Assembly (NCBI GenBank): GCA_903872075.1
Contig: CAIQJF010000088.1
Span: forward strand, 55,254-119,253
Length of the DNA stretch: 64,000 nt
Direction of reading: 5' to 3'
Origin: an uncultured Caulobacteraceae bacterium
GTDB taxonomy: Bacteria; Pseudomonadota; Alphaproteobacteria; Caulobacterales; Caulobacteraceae
Shown piece by piece: positions 16,817-27,069 of the stretch. Made by a program: the position numbers and the translations under genes. Position 1 is the stretch's first letter; each line of letters starts with the position of its first letter. A model generated the notes under the pieces. The model was given only the letters and a program-made list of their open reading frames with translations. It was not told the DNA's origin and did no database searches.

Positions 16817-18103
16817 ATGCGCCGCTTCGATTTCTCCGCCCCCGGTTTTGACACCGTCTTCGACGCCTTCCTGGCCGAGCCTCGCGGCGCGCCGGCGGAT
16901 GTGGAGAGCGCGGTCATCCGCGTCATCGACGCCGTGCGCGCCGATGGCGCCGCGGCGCTGGTGCGCTTTTCACGCGAATTCGACCGGACCGAGCTGACGG
17001 AGGAGACCCTTCGGGTGTCGGCCGAGGAGATCGCCGAGGGCGCCGCGCGGTGCGAGCCGCAGGTGCGCGCCGCCATCGCCTTCGCCGCCGCCCGCATCGG
17101 CGCCTATCACGCGCGGCTTCGGCCCGCGGACGGCGCCTTTACCGATGAGGCGGGCGTGCGGCTGGGCTGGCGGTGGACGCCTCTGGACGCCGTGGGCGTC
17201 TATGTGCCGGGCGGCCGCGCGGCCTACCCCTCCACCGTGCTGATGAACGCCGTGCCCGCGAAGATCGCCGGCGTCGGGCGGATCGCCATGGTGACTCCCC
17301 CTGGCGGACTGAAGCCTGCGGTGCTGGCCGCCGCGGTCGAGGCCGGCGTCACGGAAATCTGGCGCGTGGGCGGCGCCCAGGCGGTGGCTGCGCTGGCCTA
17401 TGGGGCTGGGGCGCTCAAGCCGGTGGACAAGATCGTCGGCCCCGGCAACGCCTATGTCACGGCCGCCAAGCGCCGGGTCTATGGGCAGGTCGGCATCGAC
17501 TCCCTGGCCGGACCTTCGGAGGTGGTGGTGGTGGCCGACGGCGCCAACGACCCAGCCTGGATCGCCATGGATCTGTTGGCCCAGGCCGAGCACGATCCCG
17601 ACGCCCAGTCGATCCTGATCACCGACGACGCCGCCTTCGCTCAGGCCGTCGTCGACGCCGTCGCCACGGCGCTCAAGACCTTGCCCACCGCCGAGGACGC
17701 CGCCGCCAGCTGGCGCGATCACGGCGCGGTGGTCATCGCCCCGCGGGAGGCGGCCCCGGGTCTCGTCGACCGTATCGCCCCCGAGCACGTCGAGTTTGCC
17801 GTCGAGGCGCCCGAGGTTCTGGCCGACCGGGTGCGTCACGCCGGAGCGATCTTCCTGGGGCGCCACACGCCCGAGGCGATCGGCGACTATGTGGCCGGAT
17901 CGAACCACGTCCTGCCCACCAGCCGGGCGGCGCGATTCTCCTCCGGGCTGTCGACGCTCGATTTCCTGAAGCGCACCTCCGTGCTGGGCTGCGATCCGGC
18001 GGCCTTCCGGGCGCTCGCCGGGGCCGGGATCGCCCTGGCTGACGCCGAGGGCCTCGCGGCCCATTCGCGTTCCATGAGCCTGCGGTTCAATCCGGAGCAT
18101 TGA
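16817..18103 (+). CDS. hisD: Histidinol dehydrogenase
   Basis: Zinc- and NAD-dependent enzyme catalysing the last two steps of histidine synthesis, L-histidinol to L-histidine. 428 aa from ATG 16817. Signatures: GVYVPGGRAAYPST, GPGNAYVTAAKR, GPSEVVVVAD, AEHDPDAQS with zinc-binding residues, and APEHVE with the catalytic Glu-His pair, then SSGLSTLDFLKRTS. No other his genes are nearby; its place after murA-DUF2948 is the usual alphaproteobacterial context. Confidence 0.97.
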   Translation: MRRFDFSAPGFDTVFDAFLAEPRGAPADVESAVIRVIDAVRADGAAALVRFSREFDRTELTEETLRVSAEEIAEGAARCEPQVRAAIAFAAARIGAYHARLRPADGAFTDEAGVRLGWRWTPLDAVGVYVPGGRAAYPSTVLMNAVPAKIAGVGRIAMVTPPGGLKPAVLAAAVEAGVTEIWRVGGAQAVAALAYGAGALKPVDKIVGPGNAYVTAAKRRVYGQVGIDSLAGPSEVVVVADGANDPAWIAMDLLAQAEHDPDAQSILITDDAAFAQAVVDAVATALKTLPTAEDAAASWRDHGAVVIAPREAAPGLVDRIAPEHVEFAVEAPEVLADRVRHAGAIFLGRHTPEAIGDYVAGSNHVLPTSRAARFSSGLSTLDFLKRTSVLGCDPAAFRALAGAGIALADAEGLAAHSRSMSLRFNPEH

Positions 18104-18143
18104 CGGCTTCCGGGCGGGACAGAGAACGGTCTAGAAGAGTCTC

Positions 18144-18620
18144 ATGCCGGCCGATCCCGCCAACCACCGCCTTCAGTCCGTGGAACTGGACGACGAGTCC
18201 CTGGCGGCGGCTTCGCGCGATCAGGAACAGGAGCGGCAGATCGCGATTTTCGACCTGCTGGAAGACAATAATTTCGTGCCGGACGGGGCCTCGGGCGGGC
18301 CCTACGATCTCCGCATCGCCCTGATCGACAACCGTCTGGCGCTCGACATCAGCGGCCCGGAGTATCAGCGCCGCCATCTGCTCTCCCTCTCGCCCCTGCG
18401 CGGGGTGGTGAAGGACTATCGGATGATCTGCGAGAGCTATTACGACGCCATCCGCAACGCCACGCCCCAGAAGATCGAGGCCCTCGATATGGGCCGACGG
18501 GGCCTGCACAACGAGGGCTCCAACGTCGTGCAGCGCCGTCTGGCCGGCAAGGTCGACATCGACATGGACACGGCCCGGCGCCTCTTCACCCTGATCTGCG
18601 CTCTGCAATGGCGGAACTGA
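18144..18620 (+). CDS. UPF0262 family protein
   Basis: 158-aa uncharacterised protein. It matches the family by DEATLxxxxxDxExERxxAIxDLLEDN-like layout: here [18 protein letters not shown], followed by [15 protein letters not shown] and [20 protein letters not shown] and ending near [15 protein letters not shown]. Members occur between hisD and a low-molecular-weight phosphatase gene in Alphaproteobacteria; the role is unknown. It overlaps the next gene by 13 nt. Confidence 0.92.
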   Translation: MPADPANHRLQSVELDDESLAAASRDQEQERQIAIFDLLEDNNFVPDGASGGPYDLRIALIDNRLALDISGPEYQRRHLLSLSPLRGVVKDYRMICESYYDAIRNATPQKIEALDMGRRGLHNEGSNVVQRRLAGKVDIDMDTARRLFTLICALQWRN

Positions 18621-19099
18621 CGCCGGCGTCCCCCGGGCCGCTCCCCGGGGCGGTGCTGTTCACCTGCAACCTGAACCGGGTGCGCTCGCCCATGGCCGCC
18701 GGCCTGATGAAGCTCCGCTTCGGGGCGGCGGTGTTCGTGGATAGCTGCGGCCTGCACACCGGCACGGCGCGTGACTACCTGCCGCCGGGACCTGATCCGT
18801 TCGGGGTGGTGGTGATGGACGAACTCGGCTTCGATCTCTCAGGCCATGAGCCGAAGAATTTCAACGATCTCGAGGACACCTCGTTCGACGTGGTGATCTC
18901 CCTCACGCCCGGCGCGCATCACCGGGCGACCGAACTGGCCCGCCGCTGGGCCACCGAGGTGGAATACTGGCCGACGGCGGATCCCACGGTTGTCACCGGC
19001 CAGAGGGAGACGGTGCTGCAGGCCTACCGCGATGTCCGTGACGCGCTCGATCAACGCCTGGCGGCGCGGTTCGGACACGTCCGCACGTTCGGGGGATAG
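18608..19099 (+). CDS. Low-molecular-weight protein-tyrosine-phosphatase-like protein
   Basis: 163-aa LMW-PTP/arsenate-reductase-fold protein. The phosphate loop is [11 protein letters not shown] (C-x5-R-S), near residues 20-30. This differs from the eukaryotic-like CxGNxCRS but is the usual form in this alphaproteobacterial neighbourhood. A late DPT Asp (near residue 125, ADPTVV) could be the general acid. The substrate is unknown: phosphotyrosine proteins or a small phosphate ester are possible. It overlaps UPF0262 by 13 nt, so is probably translationally coupled, and converges on an exported protein gene 6 bp later. Confidence 0.88.
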   Translation: MAELTPASPGPLPGAVLFTCNLNRVRSPMAAGLMKLRFGAAVFVDSCGLHTGTARDYLPPGPDPFGVVVMDELGFDLSGHEPKNFNDLEDTSFDVVISLTPGAHHRATELARRWATEVEYWPTADPTVVTGQRETVLQAYRDVRDALDQRLAARFGHVRTFGG

Positions 19100-19105
19100 G
19101 TACGT

Positions 19106-20092
19106 TCAAGGCGTGGGCGGGGCTAGGTAGCCTTCGATGCGCACGAATCGATAGCCCGCCGCCTCGGCGTCGCTCACGTCGTCGGGCGTCGCCGCCAGTC
19201 GGACGCGGGCCGTCGCCGGATGCCGGTATAGCTTCAGCGGCGCGGCGCCCGGCCGGGGATCGGTCCAGATCCAGCCCTGCCCGGCCTCGAAGACGAAGCC
19301 GTCGGCCAGGGCGTCGCGCTCGCTCTGCGCTGAGGCCACCGTTTCCCGAAGGCTCCGCGCCTCCTGAACGAACAGTTTCAGCCGCGTTTCGCCAGCAGCT
19401 TCCAAGGTCATCACCCGGCCCTGTACCCGCAGCCGGTGATAGCCGGCGTCCTCGGCCTCGGCGACGGCGCCCGCGGCGGCGAGGCTAAGCCGGTCGCCCG
19501 TCGCCGGATTCTCATAGACATTGAGGTCTGCGAGGCCGTCTGCCTGCGCCGTCGCCGCGGCCTGAGCGACGGGTCGGGTTTCCTCCGCGGTCCGCGTCCA
19601 GTCACAGGCGTCCAAGGCGCGCTGGGTCCTGACGATGCCCCCCTCGAATGGCTGTTTGTAGCCGTCGGGCGTATTGCGGCTGTCGCCCAAGGGCAGGCCC
19701 AGAGAGCCGGAAGAGCCGCCGAACTGCACATAGAGTCGAAAGGCGCAGCCACTCACCGCATAGGCCTGGCCGGCTCGGGCGCCGGACATGTGCAGCAGAA
19801 CGACCCCGATGTCGCCGAACGCCGTCGCCCGGGCGAGCGTGCCGAGGGGCGATGTGGCGGTCGGTGTTTCGGGGGCGGTGGCGCAGCCAAGCCGTCCGGT
19901 TTCGCCGCCCAGGTCTCGCCAGACGGCTGAGGCTGCTTCGCTGACCGCGAACCCGCAGATCATCGAGGACGCCGCGGTCGGCGTGGCCTGGACGGTCTGG
20001 GCGACGGCGGGGGGCAGGGAAAGGCCCTGAAGCCCGGCCAGAACCATGGCCGCCAGGGTCGCGACGTGGCTTGCAGAACGGGGTCTCGCCAT
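19106..20092 (-). CDS. Exported protein with LGFP-like segment and two C-terminal repeats
   Basis: 328 aa from ATG 20092 (GAGG 7 nt upstream), with a signal peptide ending near PPAVAQ. Residues about 48-165 contain LGFP-repeat-like motifs ([14 protein letters not shown] and a following GGIV), seen in cell-surface or periplasmic proteins. Two C-terminal repeats follow the pattern L-x-Y-x-x-P-A-T ... A-x-x-A-G-Y-x-x-x-R-x-x-G: one starts at [10 protein letters not shown], the other at [10 protein letters not shown]. Function unknown; surface or periplasmic ligand binding is a guess. Oriented against its neighbours, it separates the LMW phosphatase gene from infA, which usually adjoin. Confidence 0.75.
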   Translation of the reverse strand: MARPRSASHVATLAAMVLAGLQGLSLPPAVAQTVQATPTAASSMICGFAVSEAASAVWRDLGGETGRLGCATAPETPTATSPLGTLARATAFGDIGVVLLHMSGARAGQAYAVSGCAFRLYVQFGGSSGSLGLPLGDSRNTPDGYKQPFEGGIVRTQRALDACDWTRTAEETRPVAQAAATAQADGLADLNVYENPATGDRLSLAAAGAVAEAEDAGYHRLRVQGRVMTLEAAGETRLKLFVQEARSLRETVASAQSERDALADGFVFEAGQGWIWTDPRPGAAPLKLYRHPATARVRLAATPDDVSDAEAAGYRFVRIEGYLAPPTP

Positions 20093-20187
20093 GGTCACGC
20101 CTCGCGCCGGAAGGGCCTTCTAGCCGTTACGCCCGCCGGGCATCGACCTCAACGTCTAGGATGCGTATGATCAGGCCAAGGCGTGAC

Positions 20188-20209
20188 GCCCGCGAGGTTC
20201 TTCGCGGGC
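20188..20209 (+). promoter_or_regulatory. Leader hairpin upstream of infA
   Basis: GCCCGCGA-GGTTCT-TCGCGGGC is a perfect 8-bp stem with a 6-nt loop, 32 bp before the infA ATG. No T-tract follows directly (CATTTT occurs 18 bp later). It may be an mRNA-stabilising or attenuating leader; the function is inferred only. Confidence 0.4.
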
Positions 20210-20241
20210 GGCGCCGCTGTCTGCCATTTTCGAGGAGCCGC

Positions 20242-20460
20242 ATGGCGAAAGAAGAATTGTTGGAACTGCCGGGCACGGTCAGCGAGCTGCTGCCCAACGC
20301 AACCTTCCGGGTGACGCTGGAGAACGCCCACGAAATCATCGCCCATACCGCGGGGAAGATGCGCAAGAACCGCATCCGCGTGCTGGCGGGCGACAAGGTC
20401 CTGGTGGAGATGACTCCCTACGACCTGTCCAAGGGACGAATCACCTACCGCTTCAAATAG
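20242..20460 (+). CDS. infA: Translation initiation factor IF-1
   Basis: 72-aa OB-fold factor that binds the 30S A-site during initiation. The sequence is near consensus: [60 protein letters not shown] at 20232-20237 is ideally placed. A perfect 8-bp hairpin lies in the leader. The usual alphaproteobacterial followers (maf, rng, yacG) are absent here; an unrelated hypothetical follows instead. Confidence 0.98.
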   Translation: MAKEELLELPGTVSELLPNATFRVTLENAHEIIAHTAGKMRKNRIRVLAGDKVLVEMTPYDLSKGRITYRFK

Positions 20461-20472
20461 GGTCGATCCGCC

Positions 20473-21183
20473 GTGGCGCCGCCTCGCGACAGCCCGGAGA
20501 CCGGGCGGAGGCCGTTCTGGAAGCGGCCGGTGGTGATCGTTGGCGGTGTCGGGTCCGCGCTGGCCGCCGGCCTGGGCCTCGCCGCCCTGCTGAGCGGTCA
20601 TGACCGCGGCGCCAGCGAACCGCCCCCCGCCTCGCAGGGCGGCCTCGTGGTTCAGACGGGCCGTGACGACGATATCAAACTCGATGAACGCCGGCCGCTC
20701 CGCTGTTTCGTGGATGGCAAGCTGGTCGGCGAACTGCCGCTGAGTGACTGTGCGCGGCGCAACGGCGTCGCGAGCGGCGCGCTCGATGTTGGGCTCGATC
20801 CCACCGGCGCCCTGGCCGCGGCCCACGGAGCGGATAGCCCCGTGACCCCGCTGCCCCCGGACGGGGCGGCCGACGCAGACGCGGCGCCGGCCTCCGCCGG
20901 AGCAACGCAGGTAGCGGCCATGGCCGCCGCCAGTCGGGTCGCCGGCTGCTGGCGCTATGCGGAAGGCGAGTGGAGGCGGCTGCCCGAGGATCTCGGTCTC
21001 TCGGCCTGCCTCCAGGCGCTCTATGCGGATCGCTGTGAACCCGCGCCCGCCTCCGCCTACGGCCGATGGGCGGATCGCACCCTGCGGCTCGTGGAGGGCC
21101 GTCTGGAGATCTCCGCCGACAACCGTAATTTCCGGCGGCTGTCCGATCATGCGCCCGGCTGCGCTGCGGGCGATCCCGGATAG
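20473..21183 (+). CDS. Membrane-anchored hypothetical protein
   Basis: 236 aa from a GTG start 13 nt after infA. A positively charged N-terminus (RRPFWKRP) and one hydrophobic helix (VVIVGGVGSALAAGLGLAALL, about 20-40) suggest a type II membrane protein with a periplasmic domain. That domain contains Cys pairs (RCFVDG, SDCARR, AGCWRY, SACLQALYADRCEP), so disulfides are likely, and a Pro/Ala/Asp-rich linker. No domain recognised. It may be co-transcribed with infA. Confidence 0.65.
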   Translation: MAPPRDSPETGRRPFWKRPVVIVGGVGSALAAGLGLAALLSGHDRGASEPPPASQGGLVVQTGRDDDIKLDERRPLRCFVDGKLVGELPLSDCARRNGVASGALDVGLDPTGALAAAHGADSPVTPLPPDGAADADAAPASAGATQVAAMAAASRVAGCWRYAEGEWRRLPEDLGLSACLQALYADRCEPAPASAYGRWADRTLRLVEGRLEISADNRNFRRLSDHAPGCAAGDPG

Positions 21184-21222
21184 GGCGTTTGCACGCTCGC
21201 GCCTTGGTCGTAGACTGGTCTC

Positions 21223-21606
21223 ATGCGACGCATCCTTCCCCTTCTGACCTGTCTCGGCCTCGCCGTTCTGCTGGCCGGCTGTCAGCGAACCCTTGAGGCG
21301 CCCATGGACCGGGGCGTCTGCTGGCACCTGACGAAAGACGACGCCGGAAAGCCGAAATTCAACCGCCTCGCCGTGCAGCAGAAGGATCTGGAACACTGCG
21401 CGGCGCAGCTGGAAATGATGCGCCTGCAGTTCCGGGCTCTCGGGGCCGGGCAGGACACGGTCACCGGCGCCTATCAGGGTCAGTTCCTGTTCCTGCAGCG
21501 GGAAGGGGTGTTCACCGCGCAGACCGTAGATGGCTATCGCTATCCCTTCATGGTCCGCACGGGCGATGGCCGGCTCGCCGTCCCGGGGGCCATGCCGCAG
21601 TCATAG
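21223..21606 (+). CDS. Putative lipoprotein
   Basis: 127-aa protein with a clear lipoprotein signal: MRRILPLLTCLGLAVLLAGC, with lipidated Cys20. The mature part (GVCWHLTKDDAGKPKFNRL, then a helical QKDLEHCAAQLEMMRLQ) has two Cys and a C-terminal GRLAVPG. No known family recognised. It lies between the infA pair and the ssb promoter, 40 bp after the preceding gene, and its stop is 40 bp before the ssb LexA box. Confidence 0.7.
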   Translation: MRRILPLLTCLGLAVLLAGCQRTLEAPMDRGVCWHLTKDDAGKPKFNRLAVQQKDLEHCAAQLEMMRLQFRALGAGQDTVTGAYQGQFLFLQREGVFTAQTVDGYRYPFMVRTGDGRLAVPGAMPQS

Positions 21607-21645
21607 CAGCGGTGGACCGCAGCGCACGCTCCTGTGGACGGAATG

Positions 21646-21660
21646 GAACAAACCCGGAAC
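21646..21660 (-). promoter_or_regulatory. LexA (SOS) box upstream of ssb
   Basis: On the minus strand this reads GTTC-CGGGTTT-GTTC, an exact match to the alphaproteobacterial direct-repeat LexA site GTTC-N7-GTTC. It sits 7 bp before the candidate -35 of ssb. SOS control of ssb is known in Caulobacter-type bacteria. Confidence 0.75.
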
Positions 21661-21666
21661 TTCTGA

Positions 21667-21694
21667 TTGCGTTCCGCAAAAAGGGTGCTAGCCT
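21667..21694 (+). promoter_or_regulatory. Candidate housekeeping promoter of ssb
   Basis: TTGCGTT (-35), a 13-nt spacer and GCTAGCCT (-10) match the Caulobacter sigma-73 pattern TTGACGS-N10-14-GCTANAWC reasonably well, with the LexA box just upstream. The ssb ATG is 53 bp downstream. Confidence 0.5.
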
Positions 21695-21746
21695 ACCCGC
21701 AGATTCCGGCGCGTCTGGTCGCCGGGCGAGCCGGGAGGAGGTCCAC

Positions 21747-22220
21747 ATGGCGGGCAGTGTCAACAAGGTCATTCTGATCGGGAACCTGGGGCGTGACCCC
21801 GAAATCCGATCCCTGGGATCGGGCGACCGGGTCGCCAGCTTCAGCATCGCCACCTCGGAAACCTGGCGCGACCGCACGTCGGGCGAGCGCCGGGAAAAGA
21901 CCGAGTGGCACCGGATCTCCATCTTCAACGACAATCTGGTGAAGGTCGCGGAGAACTATCTGCGCAAAGGCTCCAAGGTTTACATCGAGGGCGCTCTGCA
22001 AACCCGCAAATACACCGACGCCGCCGGCGTTGAGAAAACCGCAACCGAGATCGTCCTGCAGAAGTTCCGCGGCGAACTGACCATGCTCGACGGCCGGGGC
22101 GATAGCGAAGGCGGCGCGCGCGATTCCGACTCGGGCGGCTATTCCCCCGGACCCCGGGCGACTCCGTCCGGCCCGCGCGAGACCTTCACCGCCGATCTCG
22201 ACGACGAAATCCCGTTCTGA
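21747..22220 (+). CDS. ssb: Single-stranded DNA-binding protein
   Basis: 157-aa OB-fold protein that coats ssDNA in replication, recombination and repair. MAGSVNKVILIGNLGRDPEIR is the usual N-terminus, with WHRI, LRKGSKVYIEGALQTRKY and the acidic tip DLDDEIPF that binds partner proteins. The linker is short and Gly/Asp-rich. ATG 21747 has GGGAGGAGG upstream. A LexA box and a sigma-73-like promoter lie upstream, so it is probably SOS-inducible. gyrA follows after 111 bp, as in related genomes. Confidence 0.97.
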   Translation: MAGSVNKVILIGNLGRDPEIRSLGSGDRVASFSIATSETWRDRTSGERREKTEWHRISIFNDNLVKVAENYLRKGSKVYIEGALQTRKYTDAAGVEKTATEIVLQKFRGELTMLDGRGDSEGGARDSDSGGYSPGPRATPSGPRETFTADLDDEIPF

Positions 22221-22231
22221 CGACTCCGGAG

Positions 22232-22261
22232 CCGGTCGGGGCTTAAGGCCGCTCCGACTGG
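22232..22261 (+). other. Inverted repeat between ssb and gyrA
   Basis: CCGGTCGG (22232-22239) pairs with CCGACTGG (22254-22261) with one G-T wobble and a 14-nt loop. There is no T-run after it, so it is a weak terminator candidate at best; it may stabilise the ssb mRNA end. Confidence 0.3.
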
Positions 22262-22331
22262 CGTCCGCGAGATACGGATGCTAAGGAATTCGAACGGTAA
22301 TCGTCCGATTCTGAAGTGCTGAACCCCCCAT

Positions 22332-25108
<2,777 letters not shown>

Positions 25109-25112
<4 letters not shown>

Positions 25113-25600
25113 CGCGCACAGGGCTCTATCCGGGGACGTTTGACCCCATTCACAACGGGCATCTGGACCTCATCCGCCGGGCGCTGAAGCTCGTGGACCG
25201 TCTCGTGATCGGCGTGGCGGTGAACAGCGGCAAAGGCCCGATGTTCACCCTCGAGGAACGGGTTGAGATTCTCAAGTCGGAGACCGCCGGCTTGCCGGGC
25301 GCGGAGATCGTGGTGCATCCCTATTCGGGCCTGACCCTGACGGCCGCGCATGAGGTCGGGGCCTCGGTGATTATTCGCGGCCTGCGCGCCGTGGCCGATT
25401 TCGAGTTCGAGTTCCAGATGACGGCCATGAACCAGCAACTGGACCGCAACGTCGACACGGTCTTCCTCATGGCCGATCCCCGGCATCAGGCGATCGCCTC
25501 GCGGCTCGTGAAGGAGATCGCCACCCTCGGTGGCGATGTCTCGCCGTTCGTCAGTGCCGGCGTCAAAGAGCGCCTGATGGCGAAGGTCGCGGCCCGCTGA
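25109..25600 (+). CDS. coaD: Phosphopantetheine adenylyltransferase
   Basis: Fourth step of CoA synthesis: 4'-phosphopantetheine plus ATP gives dephospho-CoA. 163 aa. The nucleotidyltransferase motif is [14 protein letters not shown] (residues about 10-23), with the HxGH pair. Later signatures are [15 protein letters not shown] and [21 protein letters not shown]. Its ATG overlaps the gyrA stop (ATGA); this gyrA-coaD-cyclophilin order is conserved in Caulobacter relatives. Confidence 0.97.
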
Positions 25601-25605
25601 CCCTC

Positions 25606-26454
25606 ATGAACCGTTTCGTCCTGGCTCTTCTGGCGACGGCCGCGCTGACCTCCTCGGCCTTGGCCGCTGCGCCCGCGCCTGCGACGCCGCCGCCGGCGGA
25701 CTCCGATTTCCGCACGCCCGATCCGCAGAACGTGCTGGTCATCGACACCACAAAGGGCCGCATCTTCTTCGAGCTGAGTGCGGCCGCCGCGCCCCAGGCC
25801 GCCGCGCGGGTGCGCGAACTGACCCGGTCGCATCTCTACGATGGCCGATCGTTCTTCCGGGTCATCGACGGCTTCATGGATCAGACTGGCGATCCCAAGG
25901 ACGATGGCACGGGCGGCTCGACCCTGCCCAACCTGCCGCCCGAGTTCACCTTCCGGCGCGGAGCGGACTCTGGTTTTGTTCCCGCGACCAAGGCCGGCGG
26001 TCTTGAAGCCGGCTTCATCGGCCTCGTGCCGGTGATCGGTCAGCCCTCCGCGCTCGCGTTGATGACAGCGGACGGCAAGGTCGGGACCTTCGCCACCTTC
26101 TGTCCCGGTGTCGGCGGCATGGCGCGCGCCGACCAGCCGGACAGCGCCAACAGCCAGTTCTTCCTGATGCGCGGCGCCAACAGCCAGCTCGATCAGAAAT
26201 ACGCCGTGTTCGGCCGTGTCATCGCGGGCATGGACGTGGTCAAGTCCATCAAGACCGGTGAGCCGCCGCCCGCGCCCGCTGACAAGATGACCACCGTGCG
26301 CCTGCTCGCCGACATGCCGGCGGGCGACCATCCTCAGGTGCGTGTCGTCGACACCCAGAGCCCTTGGTTCAAGGCCATGATCGACCGGACGCGCGCCGAG
26401 AAGGTCGTGGACTTCTCCCTTTGCGACATCGAATTCCCAACCCAGATCAAGTGA
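25606..26454 (+). CDS. Exported cyclophilin-type peptidyl-prolyl isomerase
   Basis: 282 aa with an N-terminal signal peptide (VLALLATAALTSSALAA) and an Ala/Pro linker, so a periplasmic PpiA-like isomerase that helps fold exported proteins. The cyclophilin core shows TTKGRIFFELS, SFFRVIDGFMDQTGDP, SANSQFFLM and the late VFGRVIAGMDVV. An insert of about 45 residues (FRRGADSGFVPATKAGG...) separates the usual core blocks, and the active-site Arg of FHR/FR is kept as FFRV. A cytoplasmic paralogue follows 5 nt later. Confidence 0.92.
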   Translation: MNRFVLALLATAALTSSALAAAPAPATPPPADSDFRTPDPQNVLVIDTTKGRIFFELSAAAAPQAAARVRELTRSHLYDGRSFFRVIDGFMDQTGDPKDDGTGGSTLPNLPPEFTFRRGADSGFVPATKAGGLEAGFIGLVPVIGQPSALALMTADGKVGTFATFCPGVGGMARADQPDSANSQFFLMRGANSQLDQKYAVFGRVIAGMDVVKSIKTGEPPPAPADKMTTVRLLADMPAGDHPQVRVVDTQSPWFKAMIDRTRAEKVVDFSLCDIEFPTQIK

Positions 26455-26459
26455 GCCCC

Positions 26460-26915
26460 ATGTCCGACCCGACCCTGATCATGACCCTGGATACCGGCCC
26501 GGTGACCATCCGCCTCCGCCCCGACCTCGCGCCGGGCCATGTCGCCCGCATCAGCGAGCTGGCCGAGGAAGGCTTTTACGACGGGGTGGTGTTCCACCGT
26601 GTCATCGCCGGCTTCATGGCCCAGGGCGGCGACCCGACCGGCACCGGCGGCGGCGGCTCGAAGAAGCCGAACCTGAAGGCCGAATTCACCAGCGCCCCGC
26701 ACAGCCGCGGCGTCTGCTCCATGGCGCGCACCTCCGCGCCCCATTCGGCCAACAGCCAGTTCTTCATCTGCCTGGCCGACTCCAACTTCCTCGACAACCA
26801 GTACACGGTGTGGGGCGAGGTGATCGAGGGCATGGAAAACGTCGACGCCCTGCCCAAGGGCGAGCCGCCGCGTCAGCCCGGCAAGATCGTCTCCATGCGG
26901 CTCGGCGCCGCCTGA
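26460..26915 (+). CDS. Cytoplasmic cyclophilin-type peptidyl-prolyl isomerase
   Basis: 151-aa PpiB-like isomerase without signal peptide. Standard core: GPVTIRLRPDLAPGHV, FHRVIAGFMAQGGDPTGTG with the catalytic Arg, SMARTSAPHSANSQFFICL and QYTVWGEVIEGMENVD. It is coupled to the periplasmic paralogue (stop at 26454, start at 26460), giving cytoplasmic and periplasmic isomerases from one operon. The run ends at a strong terminator 39 bp after the stop. Confidence 0.94.
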   Translation: MSDPTLIMTLDTGPVTIRLRPDLAPGHVARISELAEEGFYDGVVFHRVIAGFMAQGGDPTGTGGGGSKKPNLKAEFTSAPHSRGVCSMARTSAPHSANSQFFICLADSNFLDNQYTVWGEVIEGMENVDALPKGEPPRQPGKIVSMRLGAA

Positions 26916-26953
26916 CTCTCGCGCCGCGGCCCGCGCCGGCCGCGAACGTAGAT

Positions 26954-26990
26954 AAAAAAAGCCCCGGAGCGGCGACGCTCCGGGGCTTTT
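26954..26990. terminator. Bidirectional intrinsic terminator
   Basis: A7, then GCCCCGGAGC (26961-26970), loop GGCGAC, GCTCCGGGGC (26977-26986), then TTTT. The perfect 10-bp stem has an A-tract on one side and a T-tract on the other, so it works for the plus-strand cyclophilins and for minus-strand transcripts from the MFS side. Confidence 0.92.
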
Positions 26991-27018
26991 CCATTTGGAA
27001 GCCTAAGAGCCGGGGGGC

Positions 27019-27066
27019 TCAGAAGTCCTTGCGGAAGTTGACGCCGAAATAGCGATTTTCGCGACG
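27019..27066 (-). pseudogene. C-terminal remnant of a TonB-dependent receptor
   Basis: Sixteen codons on the minus strand encode RRENRYFGVNFRKDF and a TGA stop. This is the classic last beta-strand of outer-membrane TonB-dependent receptors: alternating hydrophobics and a terminal aromatic Phe. The rest of the receptor is gone. The frame is continuous with, and lies one codon past, the TAG of the MFS gene. It sits just before the terminator, so it is probably a scar from a deletion or replacement that put the MFS gene here. Confidence 0.6.
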
Positions 27067-27069
27067 CGA

